A stretch of 64,000 nt of DNA from Hydractinia symbiolongicarpus (taxonomy: Eukaryota; Cnidaria; Hydrozoa; Anthoathecata; Hydractiniidae), in NCBI RefSeq assembly GCF_029227915.1, contig NC_079883.1, positions 14,322,001-14,386,000 of the forward strand, given 5' to 3'. Shown here one piece after another: positions 42,901-54,829 of this stretch. A model generated the notes under the pieces. The model worked only from the letters and a program-made list of their open reading frames with translations, was not told the DNA's origin and ran no database searches. Numbering within the stretch: the stretch's first letter is position 1; each line of letters opens with the position of its first letter. A program made the translations under genes and the position numbers.

Positions 42901-45658
42901 GAAAAAAGCTTGAGTCAATTTAACCTGTCAAACAAACTACTTTCAGCAAAAGCTTAAACTTTAAAAATTTCACAAAAAGTAAAACAAAATATACATACCT
43001 ATGAATATACTCAAAATAATCTATCATATCAGAAAACATTCTTTGCAATGCAATTAATCTAAACAAATAAAAAACCTGCAAAATGATATTTCTTTCGATC
43101 ATTAGCTTCTATCTGTCGTTAGAAATCATTCATGAGGAAAATTTAACACATAAAATTGAAATGAAGGGTGTACTATTTGGGGATATAATGTACTAACGTT
43201 ATTGTTAGAAGATTTTTATAGTGTCATAAAAGATCAAATAATTTTTTTCAATAACAAACCAAAAGAAATAACCAAAAGAAAATGTTGAAGAGAATCATCA
43301 ATAATACCACCGTAATTTTATTTTACATATTAACCAACATGGTCTTTAAAGAGTTAAAGAAAGCAAACGTTTATTAATCCATCCTCTCATCTTAAGAATG
43401 TGAGATAATGAGGCGTTGAAGAAAAAAGTAAACCACCTTGTAGATAAATAAATGCAACGTCTTACAATAGCAAACACTTACATATCTAAATAAGTATTTA
43501 AATGCTCCCTCCATTTCTCTTGTGATGCTTTCTTGAGTAACTAAATAAAATAAAAAGTAGGTTAAATTCACAATTGCAACAACTATAAGAGAATCCGAAC
43601 TCTGGTACAAAAAAATATTTTAGGCAATGTATATTTGTTTACATCAGTTTTTACTACCTGAAGAATTATCCATCATTTATTGAGACTGTTTTCAAAAATA
43701 TTTTGTTTTCAATACATGAGTGCAGATAGATATATTATGGCTTAACACAACCTAACATGTTTAAACAAAAGAGTTTCATCAATTTTCCCTTTACCCATTA
43801 CCTGTTGGTAGGATTCGTCTTTTCTTATGAAGTAATCAACATATTTTTTATTCAAAACTTTTCTTTTACCACAAGTGCGGACAAACTCGATAACCATAAT
43901 TGGTGGAACTGGAAGAAGACAACTAATAAGCAGATAAACTAAAGAAAATAATTAATAGTTGATAATCTTTTATTCCTAAGTCATTTAGATTCAACAATGT
44001 TTCCACGCAATACTTTAAGAGTAGAAATTTCACAAGAAGAAAATTTTGCAGTACCAAAATTACTCCAACACTAACTTTCACTTGATAAGAGATTTTAGCA
44101 GGAATAAATTTCTGCATATTTAAGTATTTCATCATGATCTTTATAAAAAAAAAAACAAAAAAAACAACTAACAGTTTGTGGATTTAACAAGAAAAACAAA
44201 GTTTGATGCAGGATTATTAGAAAATATTTTGATACAATTCATGCCTTGCCCAGGCCATTGTTTTGCTCTATGAACACTTTGATATAGGAAAGGGATATTG
44301 AAAAATGAAATAATTATGTATTTCATGCAGTTTGAAATATTAATCAATTGCCTTAAGAAGATCACTTATAGCAAGGAAAGGTCCTGTTTTAAGCAGAAAA
44401 AAAAATAAGAAAAAAAAAATCATTATATAGTTTGGACAATATTACATATAGTGATGTTTTTTTGCAGGAATAAGCTTTTGTATTTTTTGAAAAAGTTGGA
44501 GATCAAAAGGTTGTTCAGTTTTCGCATGTTTTGTAAAAGCAACTTTTAAGTAATAAAGAATGTCGAGTTCTTTAACGCAAAAGTTTCTTTTCACAGAGCG
44601 TTCTCCTTTAAAGTACTGCACTTTTTTGTTTATTTTGTTAGGAAATAAATTTCTGCAAAACAAAAACATGGAGATGCAAAAAAGATTTTTCATCAGATCT
44701 CTCACAGGATTACCACCTTCAGAAATTAACTTGATTGTTTACTTAAATTTTAAATGTTTTTTATATTTTCTGTATAAAGAGAAAAAAAAAGGACTCTTTT
44801 ACCTGTTACACCAGGAAGGTAGGCTAACTAAAATAACTTATACCTGGGTTTATCCAAACAATAGAGCAGGATAAAGACATCCAAAAAATAGAATGCAATG
44901 GTCTTTCCCATCTAAGAAATAATGCAATGACATGCTTAACATAAATAGCCAGGTTGATTAAAGGCTTTGTGGCACATAGCATGGAGGGATCATTTAAATA
45001 TGATGAGGTTTAAGGGTTGATGTTCTTTAATTTTTTTCATCACCAAAAAGCATTTTAGAATGTCTATTAAACAGTATGAAAAAACCTTTTAAGGGTACAA
45101 AATACATTTTTTTTAGACAACTACTTCCAATGCTATTCACAATTTTTAAAATTGTATTTTAAATTAACAATTTCTATTATTTCACAATGATAATTTCACT
45201 GCTAAAAAAATTTTAAATAACAAGGACAGACTTGATGCAGAGGAGGTTGAGTTTAGATCTAACACAGTCTAGATCAGACTGGAAGAGGGTCATTAATACA
45301 TCCCGCCCAACCCATGCTAGCATGGAAAACGGCTGTTAAGCCGAGAATGATAATGATGATTGTTTGTGCTATATAAACTTCTTCCTAATAACCTTAGATT
45401 CTAAACAGTGTCCTTATCAAATACTTCTATGATAACATATTTGTTGTGTGTATGTATAATTAATTTGGCTTACAAAGAAAAGCATGAATAATAAAAGGGG
45501 GTATATACTTACTGTAATACTGTTTTTCCATACTGAGATACTTTCAATATTGGCTCACAAAATTTCTTCAACTTTTTCACGGAAATCACAAACTCACCAA
45601 TATCACATTTCACTAAATTATCTTCCTCTATATTTCCATCATTGATTAAAATCGACAT
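36990..45658 (-). CDS. ZFYVE27: Protrudin-like FYVE-domain ER membrane protein
   Basis: Thirteen minus-strand exons: 45513-45658, 44844-44911, 43802-43938, 43482-43540, 42999-43058, 42748-42783, 42142-42234, 40841-40968, 39822-39902, 39349-39388, 38055-38104, 37687-37768, 36990-37087. All phases agree except between exons 5 and 6, where two bases (modulo 3) are missing; an 8-base micro-exon at 42832-42839 would repair this but is unproven. About 360 residues (human 411). Order: N-terminal LKKFCEPILKVSQYGKTVLQ; two membrane segments (WERPLHSIFWM onward; YLLISCLLPVPPIMVI); a hairpin segment (YIFEMGTVLFAIILCCFIV); an acidic Ser-rich stretch (YSSSSESDEGD); then a FYVE-type finger (CSNC, RRRYCRHCGNSFCAKCC, CEPC). 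Protrudin shapes ER tubules and promotes ER-endosome contact and neurite outgrowth. The start is 17 bases after ATTTCAG. Confidence 0.87.
37144..37610. repeat. 30-bp minisatellite in protrudin-like last intron
   Basis: About 16 copies of a 30-base unit, roughly GAGGGTGGCAAGCTAAGATT followed by TATATTAAGA, with single-base variation. It fills most of the intron between exons 37687-37768 and 36990-37087. There are no unique spacers, so it is not a CRISPR array. Confidence 0.93.
38310..38470. repeat. Probable dispersed repeat (GTCCGTCTGTCTGTCACGC)
   Basis: The stretch around TAATACCCGTATACGG, GTCCGTCTGTCTGTCACGC and GCGCAAGTAGCGAGACGC is much richer in GC than its surroundings and resembles repeats widespread in invertebrate genomes. 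It lies in the intron between protrudin exons at 39349 and 38104. No partner copy is in the window, so this rests on appearance. Confidence 0.35.
40510..40675. repeat. 27-bp minisatellite, six copies, in protrudin-like intron
   Basis: Six nearly identical copies of CAGTTCACATTCCGATTAGT plus CAATGTA, with T/C and A/G variants. It lies between exons 40841-40968 and 39822-39902. The unit is a multiple of three, which explains open frames on both strands. Confidence 0.93.
41700..41810 (+). repeat. GGTTC-rich dispersed repeat, copy 1
   Basis: Carries several TGGTTC/GTTGTTCTG-type boxes and then GCTTACCTGTTTTTGTACTTACGG, closely resembling the ends of the copies at 55541-55650 and 62845-62952. It lies in the intron between protrudin exons at 42142 and 40968. 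Confidence 0.6.
45222..45362 (+). mobile_element. SINE-like element in protrudin-like intron 1
   Basis: Contains CCCATGCTAGCATGGAAAAC followed shortly by GGCTGTTAAGCCGAGAATGATAATGATGAT. This end, a CATGCTAGCATGGAAAACGG box with a (GAT)n-like tail, recalls SINE tails from several invertebrates. The 5' limit is unsure and no clear pol III boxes were identified. Confidence 0.6.
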
Positions 45659-45982
45659 TTTAGTATAAATTTTGCCTGAAATAGACAGTGCTATGGCTAA
45701 ATGTAAAATAACAAAAATTGCCAACAGATCATCCTTTTTTATAGATGATTATAGTTTATGCACATAATCAGATTAGAGAAACAGAGAATTCATGACAACA
45801 TTATTTTATCTATCAACATGAACAGTACAACATCCAACTTTGTATCCCACAAAAGTCCTGCACACATGAGTTTCACAAAAACCATAATGGCAGGCATACT
45901 GCGAACAATACCACAAAGAAACTTTGTTAATAGTTTGTTTGCATAGAATTCTTCAAAAGGCTGAATTTGATACAATTTGCTA

Positions 45983-47227
45983 CCGTATTTTCCAGTATAT
46001 AACCCGCGGGTTAAAAGTTGATTTTTACGACTTCCACTGTTTGTGCCGATTTTAATGTGATGCGGGTTATGTGATAAGTTTTATATTTTCTGTCATTTAT
46101 TGTGAAATTTAAAGTTTATACAATCAATGAAGAAAATAGTACCAACGGGATAAAATGGTACAATAATATAACTGCATGCGCGATCCTATATCTACGTAAT
46201 TTTACTTCAACTACGTGATTTAATACGAGCTCTCTCTCTGAAACACAATTCTGGAGATCAATTTTCTTTTGTATTGAATGTAATTCTAATCTATTTATAT
46301 CTTTGCAATCACATTAAGCACATTGAAATGATTTGCTTCCGTTAATAAAGCAATTAGCAGGTATCATTTTTAGGTTTAATTGACACATATTTCACAACCT
46401 AGTGCCCAGGACTTAATTATTAATTCCTGTTAAAAATATTGAAAAATAAAATTAAAGTATAGATAATAATTTTCTTTTTTAATCTTCGCTACCTTCGAGC
46501 AACAGGTGGCCACTGAAAATATAAAAAATAAATATAAAATACAATTGATAAGACACATGCAACTTTCTCCTCCTCATTGCTGCCATTCATTTTATCATGC
46601 ACACTGTGATTGCTGAGATATAAATAGATAACAAAATTCTATAAACATTAGAAAAGAACGTTTCGAACATAGATGTTACAGACAATCAGTGATAATTATT
46701 ATGTTGTTTATTTTTATGCCAAAAAAACTTAAATATACATAAAAAACAGAGATTTTACTTTAGATTTATTACCTGATAGCATGGTTTTTTTTATTTGTTT
46801 GTTTGTTTAATAGCAGGAAGCAAGAGATATTATTGGCTGAAACTAATGTTTACAAATAAAAGGAAAACAGCATTGTCAAATTAATTTTAATTTATTATTA
46901 TTTCGGCAATCGGAGACAAGGAAGTTAAGACTGAGAGAGTTGCTAGTTCAGACACTTGGTTCTCGTGTTTGGGGTTCACAAGTTTAAACGTCCCCCCTTG
47001 TCTCCATCATGAAAAAAACAGAGCACACGCACATGTACATGTAATACGTTGAATTTTTTTCTTAACATGACGCGTGTTATGCAAAGGTGCGGGTAAGTAA
47101 AACACATCGATTAAAATTTATGCGGGTTATATGAAGGCGCGGACTATCTGATGCATCTAGTTCATAACTCCCTAAAAAGCTGAGCTGCGGGTTATACGAT
47201 GTGCGGGCTATATACCCGAAAATACGG
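45983..47227. mobile_element. Non-autonomous DNA transposon flanked by TA
   Basis: Left end CCGTATTTTCCAGTATATAA (from 45983) and right end GGCTATATACCCGAAAATACGG (to 47227) are inverted with few mismatches; TA flanks both. Subterminal GCGGGTTAT boxes recur at both ends (about 46068, 47120, 47187). About 1.25 kb with no transposase frame. TA duplication fits the Tc1/mariner/pogo group, but the family is not proven. It begins 325 bases upstream of the protrudin-like start codon. Confidence 0.78.
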
Positions 47228-48385
47228 TATAGCTAGTTAATAAAAGGAGCTACTATTAAAGGTGCTACTATTCTATTGTTTTGGTTTTTCAATTACATAA
47301 AGGCTTTTAAATCATTGGATTCATACAACTCTTTTTATGTGGTCATGTACAAGACGTCTATTATCATACCATTGATGCAAAAAGCAAATTTGTTAAATTA
47401 AAGCAGAGGATTGTTTGCCTTTGCTATATTTGTTAGCTTTTTATTTTTTATGACTGCTCCCCTTAACATGCTCTACTTTTTATTAAGTTTTACCAAGTAA
47501 AAGACAAGGCCAAAAACAAAAACTATATGAAGTATGGGTTGCATTACATAAGAAGGGTGGCTGGGTGGCGCATTATTAGGAATAAATAAAATTGCATGTA
47601 CAACAGACTTCTTATTTTGTAAATATGTGCTTATGTGATCAATCGCGACGCCAGTTGCGATATGCGATTGTGATTGCGTACCTAATTTGCTACGGGTATG
47701 CAATTTTTAAAATGGCTATTTATTTGTTTAACAACGCACTTGCAAAGGATTTTACGCGTGCGATACGGGCTCCAAGGTTAATCTTTGTTGCACATTAATT
47801 TTGCGGTAGAGAAGTGGGGGACGTTTTGAATGATGATGATTGAGCGTCTACTGGTATAGCGACCCTCTCAATATTAACTTCCTTTTCTACATGTCCAAAA
47901 TAGTATGCATGACTAAACTGTCATTTTAATAAATGGTTTCCAGTTGTTGTGTCAAATGAAGAATTTATCTACAATTAAATCCATGATAAATTGTCTGTTC
48001 CGCCTGTAAGTGCAGTTGGCGTTCACCTCCGCATTAGTTAAGAACCGCATGGCTGGATTTCTTGTGTAAGACCTGGTTACCAACGACGAAGGGGCCAGGC
48101 AAAAGAGATTTTGTCTAGGTAGTTCTTTCAACTAAGTCAGGAGTTGGTGAATTAGCTAGGATGGTCAAGTTGGCTATGAATAGGCTTGCTCATGGATTAA
48201 AAGGACAAGGATTATTCAATCAATAAAAGTAACCTGTCAACGGAGGTACACGGTTCTTCCCCTACCTCACATAATTCAGGTACGGGATAGGGTGTAGGAA
48301 CGCGATCGCGTACCTCAAATAAGAAGCCTGGTACAAGCAGTTCGCAATTCGCGAATCAAAATGCCATTTTTGCGAATCACTTTGC
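47228..48385. other. Non-coding spacer between two TA-flanked elements
   Basis: No gene seen; short frames at 47473-47703 and 47592-47798 lack domains. Confidence 0.4.
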
Positions 48386-48387
48386 TA

Positions 48388-49292
48388 CAGTACAGTCTGA
48401 ATGTAATCTACCACGTAAACGCTAATATCACACCTTTGCGTGGAGGACAGCAGTCGTTTGTCTTTTGTTATAATTAAATCCCTTAGGGGTTTTGCGAGTT
48501 TATATTTGCATGTTTAAATACCATGTGCTTGCGAAGAAATATCGGAGCAATTATATTTCTTGTAATAGTGAGATGCATTGTGTAAATGTATTGATAAGCT
48601 ATTCCCTGAAGTATTAGCATGAAATAATTAAATAATAAAAATCTTTTGCGAAGTTTTATAATACATGGCGCGAGAATGTAATGTTGATTTTATTACTTAA
48701 AAAGATTCCAGCCTGTTTAATTTAAGAAACATATGAGAAGCATTGTTCACAACTATTAAATGACTCGCGCGTTTTTTTTATTAAAAGAATACAACTACGG
48801 TTTATTTTTGTAAAACAAATGGTGTATATTCTGAAATACTTGCATACTTTTTTATTGCCGCTTTTCGTTTATAAACTTTTAAAATATGATCTTAAAAAAC
48901 ATTTCTATCGCCGCTTTTCGTTTTTAAACTTTTAAAATGTGATCTAAAAAAACATTTCTATATCGCTGCTTTTCGAAAAAAGTTTATCGAAATAATTTTA
49001 TATTAAAATACTATCTCTAATTCAACTCTGATGACTAATTTTGTAATGGAACGCAAACAACTAAACTTTCATATTTAATTACTGCAATTAAAAATTTCAA
49101 GAGTTCGCGCAAAATAGATTGGTAAAATTGATCTTGCAACCTATTGTGATTAAACAATCGATCCGTGGGGTCATTGTTTATCAGCGAGGCAATTATTTTC
49201 TTAAAAAAACAAAAGCTATCGCAATGTTATTGTTATGTGTAACTATTCATGCGAGTTTTGCATCCGCAGTAGATTACATTCAGACTGTACTG
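48388..49292. mobile_element. Tc1/mariner-like non-autonomous element
   Basis: Ends are exact inverted repeats of about 24 bases: CAGTACAGTCTGAATGTAAT at the left (48388 on) and its complement at the right (to 49292). TA flanks both sides (48386-48387 and 49293-49294). A CAGT start and TA duplication are Tc1 hallmarks. The 905-bp interior has no transposase frame, but a 53-55-bp unit (GCCGCTTTTCGTTTWTAAAC core) is repeated about 2.3 times at 48850-48975. Confidence 0.88.
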
Positions 49293-49294
49293 TA

Positions 49295-50857
49295 AGAAAA
49301 TGATAAAATTTTGAATCGAATATTTTTGTATCATTTCGTTGTCTTTTGATAGCCTGTGATATTAAAAATTAATCGTTCTTTTTTAGTTTGTTTGTTGTGT
49401 TTCCATTTAATTCTCATGTTTTGCTTGATTATTTTATGCCAGAAAAAGAAATAACAACCCTTTCCATTAGCGTATTTCACTTGTACATATTTAATGAAGT
49501 TTTGACAGAAAATATGTGAGCAAGTTTCGTAACATTTGCTTCCGAAAAGCCGTTTTTATTATAAGAAATTGTTATTAAAACCTTATTTATCACGCGTAAC
49601 TCACTATAAATGATTGCATAAAATATTTACATGTTAATTTATATCATAAGGCCGTTATTTAGACAAAATTATAAAATCAGAATGTCTATTTTATAGTTTT
49701 CAGTTTCAGTATCGGCAAATAGTTCAATTAATATTATTAACTTCTCATGAGTAAAGTTGCATGCACAAAGAAAAAAAAATTAGAAAAGAACAGGTAAATC
49801 GAAAGTGTTTTTAACATAAAATCAGTTTAATAATCCTGAAGAAATTAAATCAGAGTGCAGAAAGCTGTATTTTGAATACAAAATGCCTACTGTGTCAACA
49901 GCATCGCAAATTCACAGAGCAGGTAGAATCACACATCATGTCTCTAAAAGAGCATATTCTCTGTTCCGTGCAGCAAATTGGATTCTTCATTGTTGAAAAT
50001 AAACTCATTGCACATACTTAAGACTGCAGAAAAATTAGTTCAAAAAGTTATATGGTTGTTCCAATCATAAAGGAAAACAAACCTGGTTTTTTTCGTTTTC
50101 CTAATAATAATTCTGACCACCGTATAAGATGGGTTATCGCTCGCAAAAGAGTTAATAAGGATGGTGTGGTAGCATGTGGAACCCCCAAGGAAAAAATGTT
50201 TATCTTTGTGGTGAGCATTCTAAAAGGTCTTATATACAAACCCTGATCATCCTCATTATATACCATCAGTGTTTGTTTATGCACAACAGCCAGAGGGAAT
50301 AAATTACAGTAAGATTAGGAGATTTGAATCCTCATGAAAAGGAACAAGATTTGCTTCACCACTTCGTGAAATTTCTAAAAAAAATTTACAGAAACAATCA
50401 TGCAATATTCTACAAATACAACTGGAAGCACAACAATACATTATTGACATCAAAGCAACTGCTAGAAAAAAATTTGTTGAGGTGTTCACAAAAAAATCAA
50501 AAAATCATGAAAACGTTATTGTAAAAGAGACTCTTACATGTGTCAGAAGAATACATCATATACATCACCTGATTCTCTTGTTTTGTCGAAAAATTGAAAA
50601 TAAAGCTGCATAATAAAGAATTATTGCGAAGCAATTGAGCTTTGCGAGCGAAGCGAGCGAAGCGAAATTGTGGAGCACGTTTGCTACACGCGAGGGAAGC
50701 ACTTCATGGAAGGATCCATTTAGTCTGTGAATATGTCGTATCCGACATTGTCGTATTCTTCCAACGACATCCGACACACGACGTTAAGCAATTTATCAAC
50801 GTCGTAATGTTGTTAACACATAATACTGCCTAGTATACATACTAGTGCCTAGCATAA
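49295..50857. other. Non-coding region before the satellite
   Basis: No supported gene. Frames at 50048-50284 and 50324-50524 show no domain. A GCGAAGCGAGCGAAGCG run at about 50647-50664 is a short simple repeat. Confidence 0.4.
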
Positions 50858-53645
50858 TATCTTTGTAATATACAGTAATACAGTGTAGTACATAGTAATA
50901 TCCCGTATTTTACACTGTATTACTTTGTAGTATATTCAGAAATACACTGTAATACTTTGTAGTATTCAGTAATACACTGTAGTACTTAGTAATACACTGT
51001 AATACCTTGTAGTATTCAGTAATACACTGTAATACCTTGTAGTATTCAGTAATACACTGTAATACCTTGTAGTATTCGGTAATATACTGTAATACCTTGT
51101 AGTATTCAGTAATACACTGTAATACCTTGTAGTATTCAGTAATACACTGTAGTATTTAGTAATATACTCTAATATACTGTAATACCTTGCAGTATTCGTT
51201 AATATACTGTAATGCCTTGTAGTATTCAGTAATACACTGTAATACCTTGTAGTATTCGGTAATACACTGTAATACCTTGTAGTATTCGGTAATACACTGT
51301 AATACCTTGTAGTATTCAGTAATACACTGTAATACCTTGTAGTATTCAGTAATACACTGTAATACCTTGTAGTATTCGGTAATATACTGTAATGCCTTGT
51401 AGTATTCGGTAATACACTGTAATACCTTGTAGTATTCAGTAATACACTGTAATACCTTGTAGTATTCAGTAATACACTGTAATACCTTGTAGTATTCGGT
51501 AATATACTGTAATGCCTTGTAGTATTCGGTAATACACTGTAATACCTTGTAGTATTCAGTAATACACTCTAATACCTTGTAGTATTCAGTAATACACTGT
51601 AATACCTTGTAGTATTCGGTAATATACTGTAATGCCTTGTAGTATTCGGTAATACACTGTAATACCTTGTAGTATTCAGTAATACACTGTAGTACTTAGT
51701 AATATACTGTAATATTGTGTAGTATACAGTAATACACTGTAATACCTTGTAGTATTTAGTAATACACTGTAATACTTTGTAGTATTCGGTAATATACTGT
51801 AATACCTTGTAGTATTCGGTAATACACTGTAATACCTTGTAGTATTCAGTAATACACTGTAATACCTTGTAGTATTCGGTAATACACTGTAATACCTTGT
51901 AGTACACTGTAATACCTTGTAATATTCGGTAGTATACTGTAATACTTTGTAGTATTCAGTAATACACTGTAGTACCTTGTAGTATTCAGTAATACACTGT
52001 AATACCTTGTAGTATTCAGTAATACACTGTAATACCTTGTAGTATTCGGTAATATACTGTAATGCCTTGTAGTATTCGGTAATACACTGTAATACCTTGT
52101 AGTATTCAGTAATACACTGTAGTACTTAGTAATATACTGTAATATTGTGTAGTATACAGTAATACACTGTAATACCTTGTAGTATTTAGTAATACACTGT
52201 AATACTTTGTAGTATTCGGTAATATACTGTAATACCTTGTAGTATTCGGTAATACACTGTAATACCTTGTAGTATTCAGTAATACACTGTAATACCTTGT
52301 AGTATTCGGTAATACACTGTAATACCTTGTAGTACACTGTAATACCTTGTAATATTCGGTAGTATACTGTAATACTTTGTAGTATTCAGTAATACACTGT
52401 AGTACCTTGTAGTATTCAGTAATACACTGTAATACCTTGTAGTATTCAGTAATACACTGTAATACCTTGTAGTATTCGGTAATATACTGTAATGCCTTGT
52501 AGTATTCGGTAATACACTGTAATACCTTGTAGTATTCAGTAATACACTGTAGTATTTAGTAATATACTGTAATATTGTGTAGTATACAGTAATACACTGT
52601 AATACCTTGTAGTATTTAGTAATACACTGTAATACTTTGTAGTATTCGGTAATATACTGTAATACCTTGTAGTATTCGGTAATACACTGTAATACCTTGT
52701 AGTATTCAGTAATACACTGTAATACCTTGTAGTATTCGGTAATACACTGTAATACCTTGTAGTACACTGTAATACCTTGTAATATTCGGTAGTATACTGT
52801 AATACTTTGTAGTATTCAGTAATACACTGTAATACCTTGTAGTATTCAGTAATACACTGTAATACCTTGTAGTATTCGGTAATACACTGTAATACCTTGT
52901 AGTACACTGTAATACCTTGTAATATTCGGTAGTATACTGTAATACCTTGTAGTATTTAGTAATACACTGTAATACCTTGTAGTGTTCGGTAATACACTGT
53001 AATACTTTGTAGTATTCAGTAATACACTGTAATACTTTGTAGTATTCAGTGTTACACTGTAATACCTTGTAGTATTCGGTAATACACTGTAATACCTTGT
53101 AGTACACTGTAATACCTTGTAATATTCGGTAGTATACTGTAATACCTTGTAGTATTTAGTAATACACTGTAATACCTTGTAGTATTCAGTAATACACTGT
53201 AATACTTTGTAGTATTCAGTAATACACTGTAATACTTTGTAGTATTCAGTAATACACTGTAATACCTTGTAGTATTCAGTAATACACTGTAATACCTTGT
53301 AGTATTCAGTAATACACTGTAATACTTTGTAGTATTCAGTAATACACTGTAGTACTTAGTAATATACTGTAATATTTTGTAGTATTTAGTAATACACTTT
53401 AATACTTAGTAATATACTGTAATACCTTGTAGTATTCGGTAATACACTGTAATACTTTGTAGTATTCAGTAATACACTGTAGTACTTAGTAATATACTGT
53501 AATATTTTGTAGTATTCAGTAATACACTGTAATACCTTGTAGTATTCGGTAATACACTGTAGTACTTGTAACATCTAACTGTAATATTTTGTAGTATTTG
53601 GTAATACACTGTAATACTTAGTAATATACTGTAATACATGTAATA
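50858..53645. repeat. 2.8-kb satellite of 10-bp modules, 30-bp unit, 430-bp higher order
   Basis: Built from decamers AATACACTGT, AATACCTTGT and AGTATTCAGT (variants AGTATTCGGT, AGTATTTAGT, AATATACTGT), mostly as a 30-base trimer. A 430-bp block recurs almost exactly: bases from 51671 match those from 52101, and again from 52531, with few changes. 430 is not a multiple of 30, so the higher-order unit includes extra decamers. Long minus-strand open frames (for example 51846-52337 and 52276-52767, which translate identically) exist only because the unit is a multiple of three without stops. I do not call them genes. No protein homology. Confidence 0.97.
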
Positions 53646-54496
53646 GATCTTTGACGGTTGCGCAAAGCATTCTGGGTATTTTTTCTTCCCAGCGTGGGCT
53701 GGTTCACATATCACATGGAACGTTGGCTGCAGATACAGATATAGATACAGATAATCTTTTCTGGGAATGAAAGTTTACAAAAATTGAACTGAATAAATAC
53801 AAGGAAGTATTAACAAACTATCACAACCAGCAGGGGACCTCTCAAAACAGCCCGAAGGCCAGTTAAAAGATGCGAGTAGGACCCTATGCAAAAAAATTTG
53901 TACAAACTTCAATACTGCAAGAGCTCTGATTGCTCATGAGCAAAAAGTAAAAGTAAAAGCCACTGCTGAATATACAATTTGCTTCTGCGTAACATGCGAA
54001 AAGACATTTGAATCAGACGATGCGCTGACTTGGAATGTTTGAAAGGGTAAGTCGGTTTAAAATAAATGAAACAAATACCCTTATTTGGTTGGTTCGTTTC
54101 TTATGTAATTTCGAATGTTTTTTTTTCCTTCGAAATTCGAACTGTATATTCTAATTTAAGTAGTTGTGGAGGGAAATTTGTCATTGGTATTCTATCATGT
54201 GCAAAATTTGATTATTGCTTTAAGACGAGAATAGAATCCAGGTAATAAAATGGCTACTGACTGGTTTTGATCCTGCCCTGTAAAATACAAAGCCATTTGT
54301 CAGACCTTGGAGCATGTGCAATAACTTTGACCTCCAGGAGGAGAAAATCCCTCTGACAACTACAACAAAAAAGCTTAAAAAATGTTCCTTTAAAACAAAA
54401 CTTTGGCTGCGAGAAAGAGTAAAGCTAAGTCTGTAACCTTAAATTTTGATAAAGTTGGATTTAAAAGCAATCCAGTGCAATTCCCTAGAGACAAAA
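53646..54496. other. Non-coding region after the satellite
   Basis: A short ACAGATA tandem lies near 53735-53755. No coding region with a recognisable domain. Confidence 0.4.
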
Positions 54497-54499
54497 TTA

Positions 54500-54826
54500 G
54501 GGGCCTTCAAAAAATTTTTTGGTCCCCGTTAGCGGGATATCGCCGCTAAGATTTGGACCCCCTCCCCCCTCTTTTAGCAGATTTCTGTCCGTGAAATACA
54601 TACATTTGGATAATTCTTAGAAGGCTCAGGGGCGTGTTTTGTAGATAAAAGTTATCGGAATTGATGACATGAGACATTATGCTCGCGAACGAAGAATTTT
54701 CAGGCCACAAACAAATTTTTGAAATTTGTCAATCGTTCACGGATTCTTTTTTCAAACTTAAACCCCCCTCCCTCCCTTAGCGCCAATATCCCGCTAACAG
54801 GGCCCCAAAAAATTTTTGAAGGCCCC
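54500..54826. mobile_element. PIF/Harbinger-like MITE with TTA duplication
   Basis: 327 bp between TTA at 54497-54499 and TTA at 54827-54829. The terminal inverted repeats are over 45 bases: GGGGCCTTCAAAAAATTTTT at the left, the complement at the right, followed inward by CCCGCTAAC-type and GCGCTAAG-type matches on both sides. A 3-bp TWA duplication with a GGG start is typical of PIF/Harbinger. No coding frame. Confidence 0.88.
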
Positions 54827-54829
54827 TTA

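Noticed and set aside
44560-44874. 104-codon plus-strand frame in protrudin-like intron
   Set aside because: Antisense to the mapped exon 44844-44911 and intron; low-complexity, no domain.
51569-53714. Seven long minus-strand frames in the satellite as a repeat-protein gene family
   Set aside because: Frames arise because the unit is 30 bp and stop-free; they shift wherever a decamer is added and have no start context or splice logic.
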